Assembly: GCF_030388325.1 (NCBI RefSeq)
Contig: NZ_CP103794.1
Location: forward strand, 1,302,001-1,366,000
Reading direction: 5' to 3'
DNA: 64,000 nucleotides
Source of the DNA: Flavobacterium johnsoniae
Lineage (GTDB): Bacteria > Bacteroidota > Bacteroidia > Flavobacteriales > Flavobacteriaceae
Numbering within the stretch: position 1 is the stretch's first letter; the number at the start of each line of letters is the position of its first letter. The translations under genes were made by a program, and so were the position numbers. Shown piece by piece: positions 8,110 through 15,896 of this stretch. Under the pieces are notes generated by a model that had not been told where the DNA came from, did no database searches, and worked only from the letters and a program-made list of their open reading frames with translations.

Positions 8110-9441
8110 ATGAAAAGAATCCTTCTTATATTTTTGTGCACCATTGGCTTGTCTGCCAACGCGCAAACCACTTTAACTCTGAAAGACGCTGTGAATTACG
8201 CGCTTCAGAATAAAGCGGATGCAAAAAAAGCAAAACTTCAGGTTGAAAATAGTGAGTATCAAATTCAAGAAGTACGCTCTAGAGCTTTACCTCAAATTAG
8301 CGCAAACGGAAATTTAACTCACAATCCAATCATTCAGACAACCGTTATTGACGGAGCTGGATTTGGACAGCCGGGAACTACAATTCAGGCAGCATTTGGA
8401 CAAAAATGGACATCTACTGCGGGACTTTCTTTAACTCAAGCCATATTTGATCAATCTGTTTTTACTGGATTAAAAGCAGCAAGAACTACGCGTGAGTTTT
8501 ATCAAATAAACGATCAATTGACTGAAGAGCAAGTTATTGAGAGAGTTGCAAATAACTACTATTCGGTTTATGTACAGAAAGAAAGACTGATTTTGTTAGA
8601 CAGTAATTACGTAAATACTACAAAAGTTCGAGATATCGTAAAAGGTCAGTTTGACAATGGATTGGCTAAAAAAATCGACTTAGATCGTATTGTTGTTAAA
8701 ATGTCTAACATTGATACAGAACGTCAGCAAATTAAAAATCAGATTACTTTACAGGAAAATGCTTTAAAGTTTTACATGGGAATGCCTATTGAAACTCAAA
8801 TCACTATGCCAAAAGAAGAATTTGAAGTTGTTCCAGCTGCTTTAACTCAAGAGCCAAATGTTGAAAACAGAACAGAATATTTGCTTTTGAAGAAACAAGA
8901 AGAACTGTTGGTTTTTAATAAAAAAGCTGTTGAAGCGGGTTATTATCCTACACTTTCATTATCTGCAGGTTACAACTATATTGGTCAAGGCCCTGAGTTT
9001 CCTTGGTTTGCAAAACCAGAAAAAGGAGTTTACTGGTCAGATTTCTCTGCTATTGCTTTAAACTTACATGTGCCAATATTCACAGGTTTTGGAACTCGTG
9101 CAAAAGTGAGACAAGCAGATGTTCAAATTAGAGAACTTCAAGAAGATATTAAAGATACTAAATTGTCACTTGATTTAGATTACAGAAATGCAATGGCTCA
9201 AATCGAGAACAACTTGGTAACAATTGAAAATCAGAGAGAAAACATGCGTTTGGCAACTGAAATTCTTAGCAATACCAAAAATAATTATCTTCAAGGTTTA
9301 GCATCTTTAACCGATTTGCTAGATGCAGAAAACGCATCTCTTGAAGCTCAAAATAACTTTACAAGAGCAGTTTTAAATTATAAAATTGCCGAAATATCTC
9401 TAATCAAATCGAAAGGCGAACTAAAATCTCTTACTAAATAA
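8110..9441 (+). CDS. TolC family outer-membrane efflux protein
   Basis: A 443-aa outer-membrane channel of a tripartite efflux pump. It has a signal peptide (MKRILLIFLCTIGLSANAQ) and two related halves of long coiled-coil helices (VNYALQNKADAKKAKLQVEN; later LDYRNAMAQIENNLVTIENQ, and NTKNNYLQGLASLTDLLDAE, a typical OEP motif). The adaptor and RND genes follow at 12 and 91 bases. Substrate unknown; the family is usually linked to export of toxic small molecules. Confidence 0.93.
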   Translation: MKRILLIFLCTIGLSANAQTTLTLKDAVNYALQNKADAKKAKLQVENSEYQIQEVRSRALPQISANGNLTHNPIIQTTVIDGAGFGQPGTTIQAAFGQKWTSTAGLSLTQAIFDQSVFTGLKAARTTREFYQINDQLTEEQVIERVANNYYSVYVQKERLILLDSNYVNTTKVRDIVKGQFDNGLAKKIDLDRIVVKMSNIDTERQQIKNQITLQENALKFYMGMPIETQITMPKEEFEVVPAALTQEPNVENRTEYLLLKKQEELLVFNKKAVEAGYYPTLSLSAGYNYIGQGPEFPWFAKPEKGVYWSDFSAIALNLHVPIFTGFGTRAKVRQADVQIRELQEDIKDTKLSLDLDYRNAMAQIENNLVTIENQRENMRLATEILSNTKNNYLQGLASLTDLLDAENASLEAQNNFTRAVLNYKIAEISLIKSKGELKSLTK

Positions 9442-9453
9442 CAAATTATTACA

Positions 9454-10521
9454 ATGAAAAAAATAATTATAACAATCGTAATCATAGTCGTGGCACTTGT
9501 CGGGATTAACTTCATTCTAAATAAGAACAAGGCTGAAAATGAAGGAAAAACTGCAATTGTAGCAGAAAAAAATGCGGCGGTTTCTGTAAAAGTAGCAACA
9601 GTAAAAACAGAAGATGTGAATCTTGGTTTTACTGCAAACGGAAACTTTGCACCAATTCAAGAATTGACTTTCTCTGCTGAAAAATCTGGAAAAGTAATCA
9701 GTGTTTTAGTAAAAGAAGGTGATTATGTAAGAGTTGGACAAACACTTTTAACAGTAAGAGGTGATGTTATTAATGTAAATGCGCAACAAGCTCAAGCTGT
9801 ATATCAAAATGCAAAATCAGATTACGAGAGATACTCAAATGCTTTTAAAACTGGCGGTGTTACAAAACAACAATTAGATCAGGCAAAACTGGCGATGACA
9901 AATGCTCAATCTAATTTAACACAAGCTAATATTAATGTTGGAGATACTAAAGTAAAAGCTCCAATTAACGGATACATCAACAAAAAATATGTTGAACCAG
10001 GATCTATTTTAGCTGGAATGCCTGCAACTGCTTTATTTGATATCGTAAATGTTTCTAAATTAAAATTGACTGTTACAGTAAATGAAACTCAAGTAGCAAG
10101 TTTAAAATTAGGAAATACAGTAAATATTACTGCAAGTGTTTATCCTGATAAAACTTTCTCTGGAAAAATTACTTTCATCGCTGCAAAAGCAGATGCTTCT
10201 TTAAATTTCCCTGTTGAAATTGAAATTACAAACAATGCTAACAACGACTTAAAAGCAGGTATGTACGGAACAGCAAACTTTGGTTCAAACAATCAAAAAC
10301 AAAACTTAAAAGTAGTTCCTAGAAACGCTTTTGTTGGAAGTGTAAGCAGTAACGAAATTTTTGTTGTAGAAAACAATGTAGCAAAATTGAAAAAAGTTGT
10401 TGCAGGAAGAATTTTAGGTGATAAAGTTGAAATTATCAATGGTCTAAATGACGGAGAAGTTGTAATTGTTACAGGTCAAATCAACTTACAAGACGGAAAT
10501 ACAGTAGAAATTATTAAATAA
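9454..10521 (+). CDS. RND efflux periplasmic adaptor (HlyD/AcrA type)
   Basis: A 355-aa membrane fusion protein. The N-terminus is one hydrophobic anchor (KKIIITIVIIVVALVGINFI). It is followed by a lipoyl/biotinyl-like half (FSAEKSGKVISVLVKEGDYV), a coiled-coil hairpin rich in Ala/Gln/Asn, the second lipoyl half (VKAPINGYINKKYVEPGS), a beta-barrel domain and a membrane-proximal domain ending in GLNDGEVVIVTGQINLQDG. No lipobox Cys is present, so it is held by the N-terminal segment. It connects the TolC protein (8110) to the RND pump (10613). Confidence 0.93.
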   Translation: MKKIIITIVIIVVALVGINFILNKNKAENEGKTAIVAEKNAAVSVKVATVKTEDVNLGFTANGNFAPIQELTFSAEKSGKVISVLVKEGDYVRVGQTLLTVRGDVINVNAQQAQAVYQNAKSDYERYSNAFKTGGVTKQQLDQAKLAMTNAQSNLTQANINVGDTKVKAPINGYINKKYVEPGSILAGMPATALFDIVNVSKLKLTVTVNETQVASLKLGNTVNITASVYPDKTFSGKITFIAAKADASLNFPVEIEITNNANNDLKAGMYGTANFGSNNQKQNLKVVPRNAFVGSVSSNEIFVVENNVAKLKKVVAGRILGDKVEIINGLNDGEVVIVTGQINLQDGNTVEIIK

Positions 10522-10527
10522 TTATTT

Positions 10528-10601
10528 GGCTATAAGCATTAAGCTATAGGCTATAAGCTGGTTCAAAGCTTAAAGCCTATTGCCTACAGCTTAAAGCATA
10601 A
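10528..10601. repeat. Intergenic inverted repeat (GGCTATAAGCTTTAAGC family)
   Basis: Word-like repeats (ATAAGCATTAAGCTATAGGC, then AAAGCTTAAAGCC and GCCTACAGCTTAAAGC) fill the gap between the adaptor and the RND gene and can fold on themselves. It may modulate expression of the pump relative to the upstream genes. Confidence 0.6.
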
Positions 10602-10612
10602 AGAAAAAATAT

Positions 10613-13600
10613 ATGAAATTAGCCGAAATATCCATTAAACGTCCGTCGTTGGTAATTGTACTGTTTACAATTCTAACTCTAGGTGGATTGTTCAGCTACA
10701 GCCAGTTAGGCTACGAGCTGATCCCAAAATTTGAAACCAACGTAATTACGGTTTCAACTGTATATCCTGGAGCTTCTCCAAGTGAGGTTGAAAATACTGT
10801 TACAAAGAAAATTGAGGATGCGATTGCATCTTTGGAAAATATTAAGAAAATTGACTCGAAATCTTATGAGAGTTTATCTGTAGTATCGATCACATTGACA
10901 TCAAATGCAAATGTTGATATTTCGATGAATGATGCGCAGCGTAAAATTAATGCGATTTTAAGTGACTTGCCAGATGATGCAGATCCGCCGTCTTTGACTA
11001 AATTCTCTTTGAGTGATTTACCAATTATGACGCTTGGTGCGAATGGTAAAATGGATGAAGCAGCTTTCTACGATTTGATCGATAAAAAGATTGCTCCAAT
11101 TTTATCTCGTGTACAAGGTGTTGCTCAGGTAAATATTATTGGTGGTCAAGAACGTGAGATTCAAGTAAACCTTGACGCTGTAAAAATGCAAGGTTACGGA
11201 CTTTCTGTTCCTCAAGTTCAACAAACTATTTTGACTTCGAACTTGGATTTCCCTACTGGAAATATTCAAACTCGTAATCAAAAAATCTTAATTCGTTTAG
11301 CGGGTAAATATAAAAATGTTGAAGAGTTAAGAAACTTAGTAGTTTCTTCTCAAAATGGAATTCAGGTTCGTTTAGGAGATATTGCTGATGTTCAGGATAC
11401 ACAAAAAATCGCGGAAAAAATTGCCCGTGTAGATCAAAAAAGTGCGATTGTACTTCAAATTGTTAAGCAATCAGATGCAAATGCCGTTGCGGTAAGTGAG
11501 CAGTTAATCAAAACAATTGCAACTTTAGAGAACGATTATAAATCGGCTCAATTGAAATTGGAAGTTGCAAAAGATAGTACCGTATTTACGTTAGAAGCAG
11601 CAGATTCTGTTGTACACGATTTATTAATTGCGGTTATCTTGGTAGCATTTGTAATGTTGTTCTTCTTACACAGTATTAGAAACTCATTAATTGTAATGGT
11701 ATCTATTCCTGCATCTTTAATTGCAACATTTATTGGAATTTATTTATTGGGTTACACGCTTAACTTAATGTCTTTACTTGGTTTATCTCTTGTAGTTGGT
11801 ATTCTTGTGGATGACGCGATTGTGGTACTAGAGAATATTTATCGACACATGGAGATGGGTAAAAGCCGAATTCGTGCTGCTTATGACGGAACTGCCGAAA
11901 TTGGTGCAACCGTAACTTCGATTACTTTAGTAATTGTGGTGGTGTTCTTGCCAATTGCAATGAGTACCGGATTGGTATCGAACATTATTACACAATTCTG
12001 TGTTACGGTAATTATATCAACGATGTTCTCATTATTGGCTTCGTTTACTATTATTCCTTGGTTATCTTCTCGTTTCGGGAAATTAGAACATATTGAAGGT
12101 AAAAACCTTTTCGGAAGAATTATTCTTGGATTCGAAAGCTATTTGACTCGTTTTACTGACTGGGTATCTAACTTACTAAACTGGTGTTTAGATCACTATA
12201 TTAAAACAATTGTTGCAGTTGTCGTAATGTTTTTTGGAACAATCTTCTGGTTAATGGGAGGTGGGTATATTGGAGGAGAATTCTTCGCATCATCTGATAG
12301 TGGTGAGTTCTTAGTACAAATTGAGATGCCAAAAGATGCTTCTTTAGAACAAACCAACTTTATGACACAAAAAGCAGAAGCTTTCTTAAAAGGAGAGAAA
12401 TATGTTTTCAGTCAAATTACAACTGTAGGACAAACCAGTGAAGGTTTAGGAGCTGCTCAAGCAACAGCTTACAAGGCAGAGATTGACGTTAAAATGATCG
12501 AACAAAAAGATCGTACAGATGATGCCAACGTTTACGCAGCAAAAACAAAACGTAAACTAGAGAAAATTCTAGTTGGTGCTAAAGTAAAAACAGTTCCTGT
12601 AGGTATCTTAGGAACAGCAGAAGATGCAACTTTAGGTTTGATCGTAACAGGTCCAAACGTAGAAAGCGCTATGAAATTTGCAAAATTAGCAGAAGCTGAA
12701 TTACGTACAATTCCTGGAACAACTGAGATTAAATTGACAGTTGAGGACGGAAACCCAGAGATCAACGTTCAGGTAGACAGAGATAAAATGGCTGCTTTAG
12801 GATTAACGCTGCAAACTGTCGGTTTAACAATGCAGACTGCTTATAGTGGTAATACTGACGGTAAATATAGAGCTGGTGAATATGAATATGACATCAACAT
12901 CAAATACAACGAATTTGATAGAAAAAATATCACAGACGTTAGTAACTTGATTTTCATAAACAACGCAGGGCAGCAGATTAAATTAAACCAATTCGCTACT
13001 ATTACAGAAGGTTCTGGGCCAAGTAAATTAGAGCGTAGAGATAAAACAGCTTCTGTAACAGTACAAGGACAAAACGTTGGGGTGCCAGCAGGAACAATTG
13101 TTACACAATGGCAAGAAAAATTAGATAAACTGAAAAAACCAGTTGGGGTTAACTACATCTGGGGTGGTGACCAAGAAAACCAGTCAGAAGGTTTTGGTAC
13201 TTTAGGAATTGCATTATTAGCTGCTATTATTCTGGTTTACCTTGTAATGGTTGGTTTGTATGATAGTTTCGTTCACCCTTTTGTCGTATTGTTCGCAATT
13301 CCGCTTTCGTTCATTGGGGTTTTATTCGCACTAGCGTTAACAAACAACACATTAAATATCTTTACGATTTTAGGAGTCATCATGTTGATTGGTCTGGTGT
13401 GTAAGAATGCGATCATGCTTGTCGATTATACCAATCAGCGAAGAGCGGCTGGCGAATCAATCAGAAATGCCTTGATTCAAGCAAACCACGCTCGTTTACG
13501 TCCGATCTTGATGACAACAATTGCGATGGTATTTGGTATGTTCCCGATTGCATTAGCATCTGGAGCTGGAGCAGAATGGAAAAACGGATTAGCTTGGGTA

Positions 13601-13789
13601 ATTATTGGAGGTTTGATCTCTTCATTATTCCTTACGTTAATTGTAGTTCCTGTGATCTACGACATTATGGAGAAAATTATTAGAAAATTCTCTAAAGGAG
13701 AAAAAATCGACTACGAAGCTGAAATGGTTGCCGATTATACGCCAACAGAATTAAGCGAAGACGGTTTCAATCCGAAACACACTCATTAA
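10613..13789 (+). CDS. Efflux RND transporter permease (HAE-1 type)
   Basis: A 1058-aa inner-membrane proton-driven pump of the AcrB/MexB class. It starts with the family's first transmembrane segment (AEISIKRPSLVIVLFTILTL) and has two large periplasmic loops and 12 predicted membrane segments. The proton-relay motif is GILVDDAIVVLENIYRHME near residue 400, with the paired Asp residues intact. The second half has IGLVCKNAIMLVDYTNQRR. The C-terminal tail is acidic and cytosolic. It is the last gene of the tetR-tolC-adaptor-pump operon and is followed by a hairpin terminator. Confidence 0.95.
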   Translation: MKLAEISIKRPSLVIVLFTILTLGGLFSYSQLGYELIPKFETNVITVSTVYPGASPSEVENTVTKKIEDAIASLENIKKIDSKSYESLSVVSITLTSNANVDISMNDAQRKINAILSDLPDDADPPSLTKFSLSDLPIMTLGANGKMDEAAFYDLIDKKIAPILSRVQGVAQVNIIGGQEREIQVNLDAVKMQGYGLSVPQVQQTILTSNLDFPTGNIQTRNQKILIRLAGKYKNVEELRNLVVSSQNGIQVRLGDIADVQDTQKIAEKIARVDQKSAIVLQIVKQSDANAVAVSEQLIKTIATLENDYKSAQLKLEVAKDSTVFTLEAADSVVHDLLIAVILVAFVMLFFLHSIRNSLIVMVSIPASLIATFIGIYLLGYTLNLMSLLGLSLVVGILVDDAIVVLENIYRHMEMGKSRIRAAYDGTAEIGATVTSITLVIVVVFLPIAMSTGLVSNIITQFCVTVIISTMFSLLASFTIIPWLSSRFGKLEHIEGKNLFGRIILGFESYLTRFTDWVSNLLNWCLDHYIKTIVAVVVMFFGTIFWLMGGGYIGGEFFASSDSGEFLVQIEMPKDASLEQTNFMTQKAEAFLKGEKYVFSQITTVGQTSEGLGAAQATAYKAEIDVKMIEQKDRTDDANVYAAKTKRKLEKILVGAKVKTVPVGILGTAEDATLGLIVTGPNVESAMKFAKLAEAELRTIPGTTEIKLTVEDGNPEINVQVDRDKMAALGLTLQTVGLTMQTAYSGNTDGKYRAGEYEYDINIKYNEFDRKNITDVSNLIFINNAGQQIKLNQFATITEGSGPSKLERRDKTASVTVQGQNVGVPAGTIVTQWQEKLDKLKKPVGVNYIWGGDQENQSEGFGTLGIALLAAIILVYLVMVGLYDSFVHPFVVLFAIPLSFIGVLFALALTNNTLNIFTILGVIMLIGLVCKNAIMLVDYTNQRRAAGESIRNALIQANHARLRPILMTTIAMVFGMFPIALASGAGAEWKNGLAWVIIGGLISSLFLTLIVVPVIYDIMEKIIRKFSKGEKIDYEAEMVADYTPTELSEDGFNPKHTH

Positions 13790-13842
13790 TAGTTTTAATT
13801 TTTGATAGTGAAATTCCGAACCCGAATTCGGAGTTTCACGAT

Positions 13843-13886
13843 AAAAAATCCCAGATTCCTTCAATTGGAATTTGGGATTTTTTTAT
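13843..13886 (+). terminator. Rho-independent terminator after the RND operon
   Basis: AAATCCCAGATTCC and GGAATTTGGGATTT form an imperfect hairpin around TTCAATT, followed by a T run. A second stem, GTGAAATTCCGAA / TTCGGAGTTTCAC, lies just before it (13808-13839). Confidence 0.75.
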
Positions 13887-13933
13887 TCTTAATTGAAAAA
13901 TATGTTTATTTGTATCTTCTTACAAATACTACT

Positions 13934-15184
13934 ATGCTACAAAAAGATAAATCTGCAGCCATTGGTTTTATTTTCATAACCATGTTAATTGACATTACAG
14001 GATGGGGAATTATTATTCCTGTAGTACCAAAATTAATTGAAGAATTAATTCAGGGAGACATTAGTGAAGCCGCAAAAATAGGTGGTTGGTTAACTTTCGC
14101 GTATGCGATAACCCAATTTGTATTTGCTCCAGTAATTGGAAATTTGAGTGATAAATTCGGAAGAAGACCAATTATCTTAATTTCGCTTTTCGGGTTTTCA
14201 TTAGATTATATTTTATTAGCATTTTCGCCTACCATTCTCTGGCTTTTTGCAGGAAGAATTATTGCAGGAATAACCGGAGCAAGCATTACAACAGCTTCTG
14301 CTTATATTGCCGATGTGAGTACGCCAGAAAATAGAGCAAAAAACTTCGGATTAATCGGCGCTGCTTTTGGATTAGGATTTATTATCGGACCTGTAATCGG
14401 AGGATTATTAGGACAGTACGGATCTAGAGTTCCGTTTTATGCCGCGGCAGTTTTGTGTATGCTGAACTTTCTTTACGGATTTTTCATTCTACCAGAATCA
14501 CTTAAAAAAGAAAACCGCCGATCTTTTGATTGGAAACGTGCCAATCCTGTTGGAGCCATTTTAGGTTTGAGAAAACATCCAACTTTAATTGGTTTAATTT
14601 CTGCTATTTTTCTTTTGTACGTAGGTTCTCATGCCGTACAAAGCAACTGGAGTTTCTTCACAATTTACCAATTTAATTGGGATGAAAGAATGATTGGAAT
14701 TTCATTAGGAATTATCGGTTTATTAGTAGGCGTTGTTCAAGGAGGATTAATTCGTTATATAAATCCAAAACTAGGAAACGAAAAAAGTATTTACATCGGT
14801 TTGGCTTTATACACAATCGGAATGTTATTATTTGCCTTTGCAACAGAAAGTTGGATGATGTTCGTGTTTTTAATTCCATATTGTCTTGGAGGAATTGCTG
14901 GCCCAGCCTTACAATCTGTTGTAGCAAGCAAAGTAGATCCAACCGAACAAGGAGAAATTCAGGGAACTTTAACAAGTTTAATGAGCGCTTCTTCTATTAT
15001 TGGTCCACCTATGATGGCGAACACTTTTTACTTTTTTACTCACGAAGATGCACCGTTTAAATTTGCAGGTGCGCCATTTATTTTAGGAGGAGCTTTAATG
15101 TTATTGAGTACAATTGTGGCTTATTTTTCGTTGAAAAAACATGCAGTTCCAAAAGTAGAAATTGATAATCAGGAAATTGTGTAA
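13934..15184 (+). CDS. MFS transporter, Tet (TCR) type
   Basis: A 416-aa, 12-segment major facilitator of the tetracycline-resistance-like drug:proton antiporter group. Visible are TLIGLISAIFLLYV, the loop 2-3 motif A in GNLSDKFGRRPIILIS, and motif C-like GLGFIIGPVIGGLLG in segment 5. The frame is open to 13802, but the upstream part is the terminator hairpin of the RND operon, so ATG 13934 (MLQKDKSAAIGFIFITML) is the start. Chromosomal members of this group often do not confer tetracycline resistance, so a resistance phenotype should not be assumed. Confidence 0.9.
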   Translation: MLQKDKSAAIGFIFITMLIDITGWGIIIPVVPKLIEELIQGDISEAAKIGGWLTFAYAITQFVFAPVIGNLSDKFGRRPIILISLFGFSLDYILLAFSPTILWLFAGRIIAGITGASITTASAYIADVSTPENRAKNFGLIGAAFGLGFIIGPVIGGLLGQYGSRVPFYAAAVLCMLNFLYGFFILPESLKKENRRSFDWKRANPVGAILGLRKHPTLIGLISAIFLLYVGSHAVQSNWSFFTIYQFNWDERMIGISLGIIGLLVGVVQGGLIRYINPKLGNEKSIYIGLALYTIGMLLFAFATESWMMFVFLIPYCLGGIAGPALQSVVASKVDPTEQGEIQGTLTSLMSASSIIGPPMMANTFYFFTHEDAPFKFAGAPFILGGALMLLSTIVAYFSLKKHAVPKVEIDNQEIV

Positions 15185-15218
15185 AAATTAAAAAAGCCGT
15201 TCAGAGTTATTAGACAAA

Positions 15219-15386
15219 CAATAATAAGCTTCGGAGAAGCGAAATATTTATAGAGATCGTATTATTATCGATAACAAAGCTCTAGCGGAGCGAAATATAT
15301 TATCATTGTAAAAAGATGTCGCTCCGCTGGAGCTCTTTTAAATTTGTGAATTGAAATTTCTATAAATATTTTGCTCCGCTGGAGCA
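15219..15386. repeat. Intergenic repeat cluster (GCTCCGCTGGAGC family)
   Basis: The gap between convergent genes contains AGCTTCGGAGAAGCGAAATAT, AGCTCTAGCGGAGCGAAATAT, GTCGCTCCGCTGGAGCTC and TTGCTCCGCTGGAGCAG. These units are mutually inverted, can form alternative hairpins, and are more GC-rich than the surroundings. No coding potential. Confidence 0.7.
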
Positions 15387-15395
15387 GTTAAAGAA

Positions 15396-15438
15396 AAAAT
15401 AAGACTGTCTCAAAAATGAGATAGTCTTATTTTTTTAA
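15396..15438. terminator. Bidirectional hairpin terminator
   Basis: AAATAAGACTGTCTC and GAGATAGTCTTATTT form a hairpin followed by T7 on the plus strand and preceded by an A run. It lies between the convergent MFS (15184) and retropepsin (15459) genes. Confidence 0.75.
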
Positions 15439-15458
15439 TTGGAATTAGGAATTTTTTT

Positions 15459-15896
15459 CTATTTAAGGTACAAGTAATGATTAAAATAGTCAATAATTGC
15501 TTTTCCTTCCAACAAAACATCTGCTCCAATAATGCCGTGAACAGGTTTTGCTTTAAAAGATTCTAAAGCTTCATTTACGTGTGAAAGATCAAAAATTACG
15601 ATACTGAAATCTTTATTTTTCCAGCTTCCAACTTGTAGTTTATTTTGCGAAGAAATCTGTGTTGTCATTCCTGTTCCGCCCGCGCCAGAAGCTTTTGTTT
15701 TGGAGTTTTTTGCAGACAATTCGAAACGTTCAATACTTTCAAAACCAACGCAAGTATTAGATGCACCAGTGTCTAAAATGAAATTTCCAGAAATGCCATT
15801 GATTTTGGCTTTTATCTGTAAATGCTGTGTTTTGGTGATTTTAAACTTTATTTTTTTATAATTCCCTTTTTTGAGAATCTCGTGAAGATTTTCCAT
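15459..15896 (-). CDS. Retropepsin-like aspartic protease
   Basis: A 145-aa single-domain clan AA aspartic protease. The catalytic motif is FILDTGASNTCV (Asp near residue 42). The matching hydrophobic-Gly segment, GIIGADVLL, lies near the C-terminus, as in retropepsins, which work as homodimers. No signal peptide is visible, so it is probably cytoplasmic. I chose ATG 15896 (MENLHEILKK) over the longer frame from 15929. It overlaps the end of the upstream CHAT gene by 41 bases, which indicates translational coupling and a shared role. Substrate unknown. Confidence 0.87.
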   Translation of the reverse strand: MENLHEILKKGNYKKIKFKITKTQHLQIKAKINGISGNFILDTGASNTCVGFESIERFELSAKNSKTKASGAGGTGMTTQISSQNKLQVGSWKNKDFSIVIFDLSHVNEALESFKAKPVHGIIGADVLLEGKAIIDYFNHYLYLK

